Notes under the pieces: generated by a model
Databases searched by the model: none
Told to the model about the DNA's origin: nothing
The model's input: only the letters and a program-made list of their open reading frames with translations
Position numbers and translations under genes: made by a program
Source of the DNA: Macropodus opercularis
Lineage: Eukaryota; Chordata; Actinopteri; Anabantiformes; Osphronemidae
DNA length: 64,000 bases
Direction: 5' to 3'
NCBI GenBank assembly: GCA_030770545.1
Contig: CM061106.1
Coordinates: 18,850,001 to 18,914,000, forward strand
Shown: piece after piece, positions 1 to 11,209 of the stretch
Position numbering within the stretch: position 1 is the first letter of the stretch
Layout: every line of letters starts with the position of its first letter

Positions 1-163
1 TCTCTCCGTCTTCTCCAGCTTCCTCCCACAGTCCAAAGACATGCAGTTAGGCTGATTGGAAACTTGCCTGTGATTGTGGTTGTCTATATGTGTGCTTGAA
101 TGTCTCTAGAACGTCAGACTGGCGATCCAGCAGTCCCATAGCCAGTTGGGATAGGCTCCAGTA
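1..163 (+). repeat. LINE/SINE-like 3'-tail segment in array spacer (representative)
   Basis: The segment runs from CTTCCTCCCACAGTCCAAAG through GACTGGCGATCCAGCAGT to TTGGGATAGGCTCCAG. This is the tail motif shared by several fish LINE and SINE families; I cannot assign the family by eye. It recurs in most array spacers (for example 1261-1423, 5558-5720, 9559-9720), sometimes shortened. It has no coding content. Confidence 0.6.
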
Positions 164-206
164 GGGAAGAATCGTGATGAGATGAATGAATGAGTTGGAA
201 AAACAG

Positions 207-278
207 CCACCACTGGTCTAGTGGCTAGGATTGAGTGGTCTAGCTGCCGTGGCTAAGGTTCATTCACTAAAAGCTGCC
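207..278 (+). pseudogene. decayed tRNA-Glu-like sequence (representative, type 1)
   Basis: Positions 215-232 (GGTCTAGTGGCTAGGATT) match the 8-26 region of vertebrate tRNA-Glu at 17 of 18 positions. Downstream GCCGTGGC and GGTTCATTC resemble its anticodon 3' side and T arm. The anticodon stem and acceptor ends no longer pair, so it is a relic. Equivalent copies sit in essentially every array spacer, always on the plus strand and pointing toward a minus-strand Ser-type sequence. Confidence 0.65.
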
Positions 279-318
279 TAGAACCTGCGCAGAGAAACCC
301 TAAAGGATTTCTAGTCCA
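274..318 (-). pseudogene. decayed tRNA-Ser fragment (representative)
   Basis: On the minus strand this keeps the Ser anticodon arm (TGGACTAGAAATCC), a decayed variable arm and the GCGCAGGTTC start of the T arm. The 3' half of the T arm and both acceptor strands are missing. The same truncated form recurs in all spacers, with the AGA or TGA loop still readable, which indicates an old Ser gene duplicated along with the array. Confidence 0.65.
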
Positions 319-1020
319 CCCAATGAGGCTCAAAGGTCTGATGACGTCAGTTCCAAATGCTTGGAGCACTAGGCGTGTGTTTGTTGATGGTGTGCAATCC
401 GTCTCTTTTTGGAGTTGCCTGAGCTTCCAACTACCTGTCATTGAGCATGCTAGCAATTTGAAGTATGAAGGGACACCTAGTTCCGAACCTGTCTGTATGT
501 TATTCCTCATGTCTGCGTGGGTGCTCTTCTTTTATGTGTGCTTGTATGTCTGTACAACGCCAGACTGGCGATCCAGCAGTCCCATAGCCAGTTGGGATAA
601 GCTCCAGTAGCGAAGAAGCGGGATGAGATGAGTTAACGAGTTGGAAAAACAGCCACCACTGGTCTGGTGGCTAAGATTGAGTGGTCTAGCTGCAGTGGCC
701 AGGGTTCACTCACTAAAAGCTGCCTAGAGTCTGCGCGGGGAAGCCCTGATGGATTTCTAGTCCGCAAAGGATTTCTAGCGCATCCAATAAGGCTCAAAGG
801 TTTGATGACGTCAATTCCAAATGCTTGGAGCAAAGGATTTCTTTGCATGCAATAAGCCTCTTTGATGATGTCAGTGTCAAATGCTTAGAGCACTAGGCTT
901 GTGTTTTGTGTTTGTTCAGGGTGTGCTATGCGCCTCTTTTTGAGTTCCCTGATCTTCTATTGGCTATTATGCCTAGCTCTCAATGGAATTCTGGTGCTGG
1001 CTCTCTAGGACCAGAGTTGG

Positions 1021-1090
1021 CCACCAATGGCCGTGTGGATAGGATTCAGTGCTCTAGCCGCCCCGGCCAGTGTTCTCTCACTAAAATCTG
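1021..1090 (+). pseudogene. decayed tRNA-Glu-like sequence facing tRNA-Ser (representative, type 2)
   Basis: AGGATT at 1041-1046, GCTCTAGCCGCC and CGGCC match the D arm, anticodon region and variable region of vertebrate tRNA-Glu. The anticodon loop reads CTCTAGC (CTA instead of CTC), the outer two anticodon-stem pairs are lost, and the T arm is eroded. It ends next to the 3' end of the Ser gene at 1091, so the two form a convergent pair. Confidence 0.65.
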
Positions 1091-1172
1091 CGTAGTTGGC
1101 AGGATTCGAACCTGCGCGGGGAAACCCCAATGGATTTCTAGTCCATCGCCTTAACCACTCGGCCACAACTAC
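1091..1172 (-). tRNA. tRNA-Ser(AGA)
   Basis: Complete 82-nt cloverleaf with the long class II variable arm. The loop CTAGAAA gives anticodon AGA. A box and B box (GGTTCGAATCC) are intact, and a T4 terminator starts 5 nt downstream (CAGATTTTAG). Confidence 0.95.
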
Positions 1173-2137
1173 CTGTCACTCAGCAAGGTAGCAATTTGAA
1201 GTATGAAGGGACACCTAGTCTCGAACCTGTCTGTACGTTATCGCTCATGTCTGCGTGGGTTCTCTCCGTCTTCTCCAGCTTCCTCCCACAGTCCAAAGAC
1301 ATGCAGTTATGTTGATTGGAAACTTGCCTGTGATTGTGGTTGTCTATATGTGTGCTTGAATGTCTCTAGAACGTCAGACTGGCGATCCAGCAGTCCCATA
1401 GCCAGTTGGGATAGGCTCCAGTAGGGAAGAAGCGTGATGAGATGAATGAATGAGTTGGAAAAACAGCCACCACTGGTCTAGTGGCTAGGATTTAGTGGTC
1501 TAGCTGCCGTGGCTAAGGTTCATTCACTAAAAGCTGCCTAGAACCTGCGCAGAGAAACCCTAAAGGATTTCTAGTCCATCCAATGAGGCTCAAAGGTCTG
1601 ATGACGTCAGTTCCAAATGCTTGGAGCACTAGGCTTGTGTTTGTTGATGGTGTGCAATCCGTCTCTTTTTGGAGTTGCCTGAGCTTCTAATGGCTAGCAC
1701 GCCTAGCTCTTAAAACTCCAAAAGAATTCTGGTGTTGGCTCTCGAAGACCAGAGTTGGCCACCATTGGCTTAGTGGCTAGGATTCCGCGGTCAAGCTACA
1801 GTGGCCAGGGTTCACTCACTAAAAGCTGCCTAGAACCTGCGCAGAGAAACCCTACTGGATTTCAAGTCCGCAAAGGATTTCTAGTGCATCCAATAAGGCT
1901 CAAAGGTTTGATGACGTCAGTTCCAAATGCTTGGAGCACTAGGCTTGTGTTTTGTGTTTGTTGAGGGTGTGCAATTCCTGTGTTTGTGGAGTTCCCTGAT
2001 CCTATAATGGCTAGCATGCCTAGCTCTCAATGGAATTCTGGTGCTGTCTCTCTAGGACCAGAGTTGGCCACCACTGGCCGTGTGGATAGGATTTAGTGCT
2101 CTAGCCGCCGCGACCAGGGTTCTCTCACTAAAAGCTG

Positions 2138-2219
2138 CGTAGTTGGCAGGATTCGAACCTGCGCGGGGAAACCCCAATGGATTTCAAGTCCATCGCCTTA
2201 ACCACTCGGCCACAACTAC
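2138..2219 (-). tRNA. tRNA-Ser(TGA)
   Basis: Same 82-nt frame, with loop CTTGAAA giving anticodon TGA. Internal promoter boxes are intact and T4 follows (CAGCTTTTAG). It is the only left-block TGA gene. Confidence 0.95.
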
Positions 2220-2876
2220 CTGTCACTCAGCATGGTAGCAATTTGAAGTATGAAGGGACACCTAGTCTCGAACCTGTCTGTATGTTATTCCTCATGTCTG
2301 CGTGGGTGCTCTTCTCTTATGTGTGCTTGTATGTCTGTACAACGCCAGACTGGCGATCCAGCAGTCCCATAGCCAGTTGGGATAAGCTCCAGTAGCGAAG
2401 AAGCGGGATGAGATGAGTTAACGAGTTGGAAAAACAGCCACCACTGGTCTGGTGGCTAGGATTGAGTGGTCTAGCTGCAGTGGCCAGGGTTCACTCACTA
2501 AAAGCTGCCTAGAGTCTGCGCGGGGAAGCCCTGATGGATTTCTAGTCCGCAAAGGATTTCTAGCGCATCCAATAAGGCTCAAAGGTCTGATGACGTCAAT
2601 TCCAAATGCTTGGAGCAAAGGATTTCTAGTGCATGCAATAAGCCTCTTTGATGATGTCAGTGTCAAATGCTTAGAGCACTAGGCTTGTGTTTTGTGTTTG
2701 TTCAGGGTGTGCTATGCGTCTCTTTTTGAGTTCCCTGATCTTCTATTGGCTATTATGCCTAGCTCTCAATGGAATTCTGGTGCTGGCTCTCTAGGACCAG
2801 AGTTGGCCACCAATGGTGGTGTGGATAGGATTCAGTGCGCTAGCCGCCCCGGCCAGGGTTCTCTCACTTAAAGCTG

Positions 2877-2958
2877 CGTAGTTGGCAGGATTCGAACCTG
2901 CGCGGGGAAACCCCAATGGATTTCTAGTCCATCGCCTTAACCACTCGGCCACAACTAC
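2877..2958 (-). tRNA. tRNA-Ser(AGA), weak terminator
   Basis: The cloverleaf is intact, but the downstream run is CAGCTTTAAG, only three T residues. Pol III release there should be inefficient. Confidence 0.93.
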
Positions 2959-4132
2959 CTGTCACTCAGCATGGTAGCAATTTGAAGTATGAAGGGACAC
3001 CTAGTCTCGAACCTGTCTGTATGTTATCATGTCTGCGTGGGTTCTCTCCGTGGTCTCCAGCTTCCTCCCACAGTCCAAAGACATGCAGTTAGGCTGATTG
3101 GAAACTTGCCTGTGATTGTGGTTGTCTATATGTGTGCTTGAATGTCTCTAGAACGTCAGACTGGCGATCCAGCAGTCCCATAGCCAGTTGGGATAGGCTC
3201 CAGTAGGGAAGAAGCGTGATGAGATGAATGAATGAGTTGGAAAAACAGCCACCACTGGTCTAGTGGCTAGGATTGAGTGGTCTAGCTGCCGTGGCTAAGG
3301 TTCATTCACTAAAAGCTGCCTAGAACCTGCGCAGAGAAACCCTAAAGGATTTCTAGTCCACCCAATGAGGCTCAAAGGTCTGATGACGTCAGTTCCAAAT
3401 GCTTGGAGCACTAGGCTTGTGTTTGTTGATGGTGTGCAATCCGTCTCTTTTTGGAGTTGCCTGAGCTTCCAACTACCTGTCATTGAGCATGCTAGCAATT
3501 TGAAGTATGAAGGGACACCTAGTTCCGAACCTGTCTGTATGTTATTCCTCATGTCTGCGTGGGTGCTCTTCTCTTATGTGTGCTTGTATGTCTGTACAAC
3601 GCCAGACTGGCGATCCAGCAGTCCCATAGCCAGTTGGGATAAGCTCCAGTAGCGAAGAAGCGGGATGAGATGAGTTAACGAGTTGGAAAAACAGCCACCA
3701 CTGGTCTGGTGGCTAGAATTGAGTGGTCTAGCTGCAGTGGCCAGGGTTCACTCACTAAAAGCTGCCTAGAGTCTGCGCGGGGAAGCCCTGATGGATTTCT
3801 AGTCCGCAAAGGATTTCTAGCGCATCCAATAAGGCTCAAAGGTCTGATGACGTCAATTCCAAATGCTTGGAGCAAAGCATTTCTTTGCATGCAATAAGCC
3901 TATTTGATGATGTCAGTGTCAAATGCTTAGAGCACTAGGCTTGTGTTTTGTGTTTGTTCAGGGTGTGCTATGGGTCTCTTTTTGAGTTCCCTGATCTTCT
4001 ATTGGCTATTATGCCTAGCTCTCAATGGAATTCTGGTGCTGGCTCTCTAGGACCAGAGTTGGCCACCAATGGCCGTGTGGATAGGATTCAGTGCTCTAGC
4101 CGCCCCGGCCAGGGTTCTCTCACTAAAAGCTG

Positions 4133-4214
4133 CGTAGTTGGCAGGATTCGAACCTGTGCGGGGAAACCCCAATGGATTTCTAGTCCATCGCCTTAACCAC
4201 TCGGCCACAACTAC
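4133..4214 (-). tRNA. tRNA-Ser(AGA), T-stem variant
   Basis: G49 is changed to A (ACAGG instead of GCAGG), giving an A-C mismatch with C65 at the base of the T stem. Everything else matches the array consensus and T4 is present. Confidence 0.9.
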
Positions 4215-5387
4215 CTGTCACTCAGCAAGGTAGCAATTTGAAGTATGAAGGGACACCTAGTCTCGAACCTGTCTGTACGTTATCATGTCTGCGTGGGTTC
4301 TCTCCGTCTTCTCCAGCTTCCTCCCACAGTCCAAAGACATGCAGTTAGGCTGATTGGAAACTTGCCTGTGATTGTGGTTGTCTATATGTGTGCTTGAATG
4401 TCTCTAGAACGTCAGACTGGCGATCCAGCAGTCCCATAGCCAGTTGGGATAGGCTCCAGTAGGGAAGAAGCGTGATGAGATGAATGAATGAGTTGGAAAA
4501 ACAGCCACCACTGGTCTAGTGGCTAGGATTGAGTGGTCTAGCTGCCGTGGCTAAGGTTCATTCACTAAAAGCTGCCTAGAACCTGCGCAGAGAAACCCTA
4601 AAGGATTTCTAGTCCACCCAATGAGGCTCAAAGGTCTGATGACGTCAGTTCCAAATGCTTGGAGCACTAGGCTTGTGTTTGTTGATGGTGTGCAATCCGT
4701 CTCTTTTTGGAGTTGCCTGAGCTTCCAACTACCTGTCATTGAGCATGCTAGCAATTTGAAGTATGAAGGGACACCTAGTTCCGAACCTGTCTGTATGTTA
4801 TTCCTCATGTCTGCGTGGGTGCTCTTCTCTTATGTGTGCTTGTATGTCTGTACAACGCCAGACTGGCGATCCAGCAGTCCCATAGCCAGTTGGGATAAGC
4901 TCCAGTAGCGAAGAAGCGGGATGAGATGAGTTAACGAGTTGGAAAAACAGCCACCACTGGTCTGGTGGCTAGAATTGAGTGGTCTAGATGCAGTGGCCAG
5001 GGTTCACTCACTAAAAGCTGCCTAGAGTCTGCGCGGGGAAGCCCTGATGGATTTCTAGTCCGCAAAGGATTTCTAGCGCATCCAATAAGGCTCAAAGGTC
5101 TGATGACGTCAATTCCAAATGCTTGGAGCAAAGGATTTCTTTGCATGCACTGACATCTTTGATGATGTCAGTGTCAAATGCTTAGAGCACTAGGCTTGTG
5201 TTTTGTGTTTGTTCAGGGTGTGCTATGCGCCTCTTTTTGAGTTCCCTGATCTTCTATTGGCTATTATGCCTAGCTCTCAATGGAATTCTGGTGCTGGCTC
5301 TCTAGGACCAGAGTTGGCCACCAATGGCCGTGTGGATAGGATTCAGTGCTCTAGCCGCCCCGGCCAGTGTTCTCTCACTAAAATCTG

Positions 5388-5469
5388 CGTAGTTGGCAGG
5401 ATTCGAACCTGCGCGGGGAAACCCCAATGGATTTCTAGTCCATCGCCTTAACCACTCGGCCACAACTAC
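5388..5469 (-). tRNA. tRNA-Ser(AGA)
   Basis: Consensus array copy with intact A and B boxes. The terminator context CAGATTTTAG is shared with the copies at 1091 and 6648. Confidence 0.95.
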
Positions 5470-6647
5470 CTGTCACTCAGCAAGGTAGCAATTTGAAGTA
5501 TGAAGGGACACCTAGTCTCGAACCTGTCTGTACGTTATCGCTCATGTCTGCGTGGGTTCTCTCCGTCTTCTCCAGCTTCCTCCCACAGTCCAAAGACATG
5601 CAGTTATGTTGATTGGAAACTTGCCTGTGATTGTGGTTGTCTATATGTGTGCTTGAATGTCTCTAGAACGTCAGACTGGCGATCCAGCAGTCCCATAGCC
5701 AGTTGGGATAGGCTCCAGTAGGGAAGAAGCGTGATGAGATGAATGAATGAGTTGGAAAAACAGCCACCACTGGTCTAGTGGCTAGGATTGAGTGGTCTAG
5801 CTGCCGTGGCTAAGGTTCATTCACTAAAAGCTGCCTAGAACCTGCGCAGAGAAACCCTAAAGGATTTCTAGTCCACCCAATGAGGCTCAAAGGTCTGATG
5901 ACGTCAGTTCCAAATGCTTGGAGCACTAGGCTTGTGTTTGTTGATGGTGTGCAATCCGTCTCTTTTTGGAGTTGCCTGAGCTTCCAACTACCTGTCATTG
6001 AGCATGCTAGCAATTTGAAGTATGAAGGGACACCTAGTTCCGAACCTGTCTGTATGTTATTCCTCATGTCTGCGTGGGTGCTCTTCTCTTATGTGTGCTT
6101 GTATGTCTGTACAACGCCAGACTGGCGATTCAGCAGTCCCATAGCCAGTTGGGATAAGCTCCAGTAGCGAAGAAGCGGGATGAGATGAGTTAACGAGTTG
6201 GAAAAACAGCCACCACTGGTCTGGTGGCTAGGATTGAGTGGTCTAGCTGCAGTGGCCAGGGTTCACTCACTAAAAGCTGCCTAGAGTCTGCGCGGGGAAG
6301 CCCTGATGGATTTCTAGTCCGCAAAGGATTTCTAGCGCATCCAATAAGGCTCAAAGGTCTGATGACGTCAATTCCAAATGCTTGGAGCAAAGCATTTCTT
6401 TGCATGCAATAAGCCTCTTTGATGATGTCAGTGTCAAATGCTTAGAGCACTAGGCTTGTGTTTTGTGTTTGTTCAGGGTGTGCTATGCGCCTCTTTTTGA
6501 GTTCCCTGATCTTCTATTGGCTATTATGCCTAGCTCTCAATGGAATTCTGGTGCTGGCTCTCTAGGACCAGAGTTGGCCACCAATGGCCGTGTGGATAGG
6601 ATTCAGTGCTCTAGCCGCCCCGGCCAGTGTTCTCTCACTAAAATCTG

Positions 6648-6729
6648 CGTAGTTGGCAGGATTCGAACCTGCGCGGGGAAACCCCAATGGATTTCTAGTC
6701 CATCGCCTTAACCACTCGGCCACAACTAC
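6648..6729 (-). tRNA. tRNA-Ser(AGA)
   Basis: Consensus array copy exactly 1,260 bp from the preceding gene. T4 is present. Confidence 0.95.
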
Positions 6730-7907
6730 CTGTCACTCAGCAAGGTAGCAATTTGAAGTATGAAGGGACACCTAGTCTCGAACCTGTCTGTACGTTATCG
6801 CTCATGTCTGCGTGGGTTCTCTCCGTCTTCTCCAGCTTCCTCCCACAGTCCAAAGACATGCAGTTATGTTGATTGGAAACTTGCCTGTGATTGTGGTTGT
6901 CTATATGTGTGCTTGAATGTCTCTAGAACGTCAGACTGGCGATCCAGCAGTCCCATAGCCAGTTGGGATAGGCTCCAGTAGGGAAGAAGCGTGATGAGAT
7001 GAATGAATGAGTTGGAAAAACAGCCACCACTGGTCTAGTGGCTAGGATTGAGTGGTCTAGCTGCCGTGGCTAAGGTTCATTCACTAAAAGCTGCCTAGAA
7101 CCTGCGCAGAGAAACCCTAAAGGATTTCTAGTCCACCCAATGAGGCTCAAAGGTCTGATGACGTCAGTTCCAAATGCTTGGAGCACTAGGCTTGTGTTTG
7201 TTGATGGTGTGCAATCCGTCTCTTTTTGGAGTTGCCTGAGCTTCCAACTACCTGTCATTGAGCATGCTAGCAATTTGAAGTATGAAGGGACACCTAGTTC
7301 CGAACCTGTCTGTATGTTATTCCTCATGTCTGCGTGGGTGCTCTTCTCTTATGTGTGCTTGTATGTCTGTACAACGCCAGACTGGCGATCCAGCAGTCCC
7401 ATAGCCAGTTGGGATAAGCTCCAGTAGCGAAGAAGCGGGATGAGATGAGTTAACGAGTTGGAAAAACAGCCACCACTGGTCTGGTGGCTAGAATTGAGTG
7501 GTCTAGCTGCAGTGGCCAGGGTTCACTCACTAAAAGCTGCCTAGAGTCTGCGCGGGGAAGCCCTGATGGATTTCTAGTCCGCAAAGGATTTCTAGCGCAT
7601 CCAATAAGGCTCAAAGGTCTGATGACGTCAATTCCAAATGCTTGGAGCAAAGCATTTCTTTGCATGCAATAAGCCTATTTGATGATGTCAGTGTCAAATG
7701 CTTAGAGCACTAGGCTTGTGTTTTGTGTTTGTTCAGGGTGTGCTATGGGTCTCTTTTTGAGTTCCCTGATCTTCTATTGGCTATTATGCCTAGCTCTCAA
7801 TGGAATTCTGGTGCTGGCTCTCTAGGACCAGAGTTGGCCACCAATGGCCGTGTGGATAGGATTCAGTGCTCTAGCCGCCCCGGCCAGGGTTCTCTCACTA
7901 AAAGCTG

Positions 7908-7989
7908 CGTAGTTGGCAGGATTCGAACCTGCGCGGGGAAACCCCAATGGATTTCTAGTCCATCGCCTTAACCACTCGGCCACAACTAC
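7908..7989 (-). tRNA. tRNA-Ser(AGA)
   Basis: Consensus copy, 1,260 bp after the previous gene. The terminator context is CAGCTTTTAG. Confidence 0.95.
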
Positions 7990-8648
7990 CTGTCACTCAG
8001 CAAGGTAGCAATTTGAAGTATGAAGGGACACCTAGTCTCGAACCTGTCTGTACGTTATCATGTCTGCGTGGGTTCTCTCCGTCTTCTCCAGCTTCCTCCC
8101 ACAGTCCAAAGACATGCAGTTATATTGATTGGAAACTTGCCTGTGATTGTGGTTGTCTATATGTGTGGTTGTATGTCTGTACACGGTCAGACTGGCGATC
8201 CAGCAGTTCCATAGCCAGTTGGGATAAGCTCCAGTGGGAAAGAAGCGGGATGAGATGAATGAATGAGTTGGAAAAACAGCCACCACTGGTCTAGTGGCTA
8301 GGATTGAGTGGTCTAGCTGGCGTGGCCAGGGTTCACTCACTAAAAGCTGCCTAGAGCCTGCAGAGGAAAACCCTGATGGATTTCTAGTCCCTAAAGGATC
8401 TCCAGTGCATCCAATAAGGCTCAAAGGTCTGATGACATCAGGTCCAAATGCCTGGAGGACTAGGCTTGTGTTTTGTGTTTGTTGAGGTTGTGCAATCCAT
8501 CTCTTTTTGAGTTTCCTGATCATCTAATGCGTAGCTTTCAATTGAATTCTGGTGCTGTCTCTCTAGGACCAGAGTTGGCCACCAATGGCCCTGTGGACAG
8601 GTTTCAGTGCTCTAGCCACCGCGGCCAGGGTTCTCTCACTAAAAGCCG

Positions 8649-8730
8649 CGTAGTTGGCAGGATTCGAACCTGCGCGGGGAAACCCCAATGGATTTCTAGT
8701 CCATCGCCTTAACCACTCGGCCACAACTAC
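8649..8730 (-). tRNA. tRNA-Ser(AGA)
   Basis: Consensus cloverleaf in a different spacer context (terminator CGGCTTTTAG). It belongs to a shorter unit, 741 bp after the previous gene. Confidence 0.95.
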
Positions 8731-9386
8731 CTGTCATTGAGCATGGTAGCAATTTGAAGTATGAAGGGACACCTAGTTCCGAACCTGTCTGTATGTTATT
8801 CCTCATGTCTGCGTGGGTGCTCTTCTCTTATGTGTGCTTGTATGTCTGTACAACGCCAGACTGGCGATCCAGCAGTCCCATAGCCAGTTGGGATAAGCTC
8901 CAGTAGCGAAGAAGCGGGATGAGATGAGTTAACGAGTTGGAAAAACAGCCACCACTGGTCTGGTGGCTAGGATTGAGTGGTCTAGCTGCAGTGGCCAGGG
9001 TTCACTCACTAAAAGCTGCCTAGAGTCTGCGCGGGGAAGCCCTGATGGATTTCTAGTCCGCAAAGGATTTCTAGCGCATCCAATAAGGCTCAAAGGTCTG
9101 ATGACGTCAATTCCAAATGCTTGGAGCAAAGGATTTCTTTGCATGCAATAAGCCTCTTTGATGATGTCAGTGTCAAATGCTTAGAGCACTAGGCTTGTGT
9201 TTTGTGTTTGTTCAGGGTGTGCTATGCGCCTCTTTTTGAGTTCCCTGATCTTCTATTGGCTATTATGCCTAGCTCTCAATGGAATTCTGGTGCTGGCTCT
9301 CTAGGACCAGAGTTGGCCACCAATGGCCGTGTGGATAGGATTCAGTGCTCTAGCCGCCCCGGCCAGGGTTCTCTCACTAAAAGCTG

Positions 9387-9468
9387 CGTAGTTGGCAGGA
9401 TTCGAACCTGCGCGGGGAAACCCCAATGGATTTCTAGTCCATCGCCTTAACCACTCGGCCACAACTAC
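9387..9468 (-). tRNA. tRNA-Ser(AGA)
   Basis: Consensus cloverleaf with T4. The flank beyond its 5' end (CTGCCAATGAGAGAGGCAGC) differs from most left-block copies and marks a second spacer subtype. Confidence 0.95.
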
Positions 9469-10499
9469 CTGCCAATGAGAGAGGCAGCAATTTGAAGTAT
9501 GAAGGGACACCTAGTCTCGAACCTGTCTGTACGTTATCGCTCATGTCTGCGTGGGTTCTCTCCGTCTTCTCCAGCTTCCTCCCACAGTCCAAAGACATGC
9601 AGTTATATTGATTGGAAACTTGCCTGTGATTGTGGTTGTCTATGTGTGTGGTTGTATGTCTGTACACGTTCAGACTGGCGATCCAGCAGTTCCATAGCCA
9701 GTTGGGATAAGCTCCAGTGGGAAAGAAGCGGGATGAGATGAATGAATGAGTTGGAAAAACAGCCACCACTGGTCTAGTGGCTAGGATTGAGTGGTCTAGC
9801 TGGCGTGGCCAGGGTTCACTCACTAAAAGCTGCCTAGAGCCTGCAGAGGAAAACCCTGATGGATTTCTAGTCCCTAAAGGATCTCCAGTGCATCCAATAA
9901 GGCTCAAAGGTCTGATGACATCAGGTCCAAATGCCTGGAGGACTAGGCTTGTGTTTTGTGTTTGTTGAGGTTGTGCAATCCATCTCTTTTTGAGTTTCCT
10001 GATCATCTAATGCGTAGCTTTCAATTGAATTCTGGTGCTGTCTCTCTAGGACCAGAGTTGGCCACCAATGGCCCTGTGGACAGGTTTCAGTGCTCTAGCC
10101 ACCGCGGCCAGGGTTCTCTCACTAAAAGCTGCCTAGAGTCTGCGCGGGGAAGCCCTGATGGATTTCTAGTCCGCAAAGGATTTCTAGCGCATCCAATAAG
10201 GCTCAAAGGTCTGATGACGTCAATTCCAAATGCTTGGAGCAAAGGATTTCTTTGCATGCAATAAGCCTCTTTGATGATGTCAGTGTCAAATGCTTAGAGC
10301 ACTAGGCTTGTGTTTTGTGTTTGTTCAGTGTGTGCTATGCGTCTCTTTTTGAGTTCCCTGATCTTCTATTGGCTATTATGCCTAGCTCTCAATGGAATTC
10401 TGGTGCTGGCTCTCTAGGACCAGAGTTGGCCACCAATGGCCGTGTGGATAGGATTCAGTGCACTAGCCGCCCCGGCCAGGGTTCTCTCACTAAAAGCTG

Positions 10500-10574
10500 C
10501 GTAGTTGGCAGGATTCGAACCTGCGCGGGGAAACCCCAATGGATTTCTAGTCCATCGCCTTAACCACTCGGCCA
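10500..10574 (-). pseudogene. tRNA-Ser(AGA), 3' part of a gene split by an insertion
   Basis: The gene reads from its 3' end to the D arm (CCTTAACCACTCGGCCA on the plus strand) and then stops abruptly at the element beginning at 10,575. The missing 5' end (GTAGTTGTGG) lies 7.1 kb away at 17,686-17,698, with CGGCCA repeated on both sides. It cannot make a tRNA in this state. Confidence 0.93.
10569..10574 (+). repeat. target-site duplication, left copy (CGGCCA)
   Basis: Six bases of the tRNA-Ser sequence are repeated at 17,686-17,691. Removing one copy plus 10,575-17,685 restores a continuous 82-nt tRNA gene and normal array spacer. Confidence 0.85.
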
Positions 10575-11054
10575 AAAACAGGGCAAAAGGGACTGCTTGG
10601 GAGGGGAAAAAGAAAGAAAAGAAAGGGGGAAAAGGGGGAAGGAGAAAAGAAAGTGAAAATCAATAATACTTCATAATAATTCATCATTACAAAATGTGCA
10701 ATACTTTTGCATATAAAATTTGACCATTTTAGTAATAAAATGCATTTATCTGCATCATAGGTTTATACATTTGTATAATACATTTAGCGATCACAGATAT
10801 TCTTAAAGCTCTTTCAACTGTGGTGATTCAATACCTACATTTTTGTGATGTTAAGTAAAATAACAGATAAATAAACACACAATCAGAATTTGTAACAATT
10901 AGGCTCTGTATGAACTACACCCATGATGTTTACTTTATGTCATGATCATTGCTCATCAACAGACTGCTTGGAAAAGTAATGCACATGTAAGACATAACTC
11001 CAATAAATATATAACCACACACACACGCATACCTTATGTAAATTTAATATCACA
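10575..11054. other. left noncoding flank of the insertion
   Basis: A polypurine stretch (about 10,595-10,655, G/A-rich) is followed by AT-rich sequence with no supported gene. It lies downstream of the DUF6729 transcription unit. Confidence 0.6.
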
Positions 11055-11126
11055 CACTCTTGCCAGGATTTGCACCTGGAGTCTTCCATCCAAGGGATGG
11101 ATGTGTTGCTATTACACCACAAGAGT
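11055..11126 (-). ncRNA. tRNA-like cloverleaf at the 3' end of the DUF6729 unit
   Basis: On the minus strand all four stems pair perfectly: acceptor ACTCTTG/CAAGAGT (7 bp), D stem GTGT/ACAC, anticodon stem TCCAT/ATGGA, and T stem CCAGG/CCTGG. There is a 5-nt variable region and a G discriminator. The A box (TGGTGTAATAG) fits TRGYNNARNNG and a weaker B box reads GGTGCAAATCC. Odd points are C33 instead of U33 (loop CCCTTGG, anticodon CTT), no GG in the D loop, T loop TGCAAAT, and no nearby T4. It begins 13 nt after the AATAAA of the protein gene. It may be a tRNA-Lys-derived relic or an RNase P substrate at the mRNA 3' end. Confidence 0.7.
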
Positions 11127-11139
11127 TGTGTGTGTTATT

Positions 11140-11145
11140 TTTATT
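11140..11145 (-). terminator. poly(A) signal AATAAA of the DUF6729 gene
   Basis: The minus strand reads AATAAA 64 nt after the TAG stop at 11,210-11,212. It is the first such hexamer after the stop. Confidence 0.6.
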
Positions 11146-11209
11146 TTTAGTAGTAAACCACAAACCACAAACACACAATTTCACATGCTTAACAGACAAT
11201 AAACAAACA

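Larger units (their letters stand above)
1..10574. repeat. tRNA-Ser tandem array, left block
   Basis: Nine complete minus-strand tRNA-Ser genes and the 3' part of a tenth lie in repeated spacers. Genes at 4133, 5388, 6648 and 7908 are spaced 1,255, 1,260 and 1,260 bp, so this part is a near-perfect tandem repeat. Spacing elsewhere (1,047, 739, 741, 738 and 1,113 bp) shows units with internal deletions or different composition. Each spacer holds, in order: a LINE/SINE-like tail segment, one to three decayed plus-strand Glu-like tRNAs, decayed minus-strand Ser-like tRNAs, and short linkers with TGACGTCA. The many short open frames on both strands are by-products of the repetition and are not annotated. 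Confidence 0.93.

Noticed and set aside
207..278. tRNA-Glu-like sequences as functional tRNAs
   Set aside because: Anticodon and acceptor stems no longer pair and the T arm is eroded.
1021..1090. CTA loop in the Glu-like relic as an amber suppressor tRNA
   Set aside because: The outer anticodon-stem pairs and T arm are broken, so a folded tRNA is unlikely.
1..10574. Dozens of 60-200-codon open frames on both strands in the array
   Set aside because: They overlap tRNA genes and relics, repeat with the DNA unit and are present on both strands. No protein family is recognisable.
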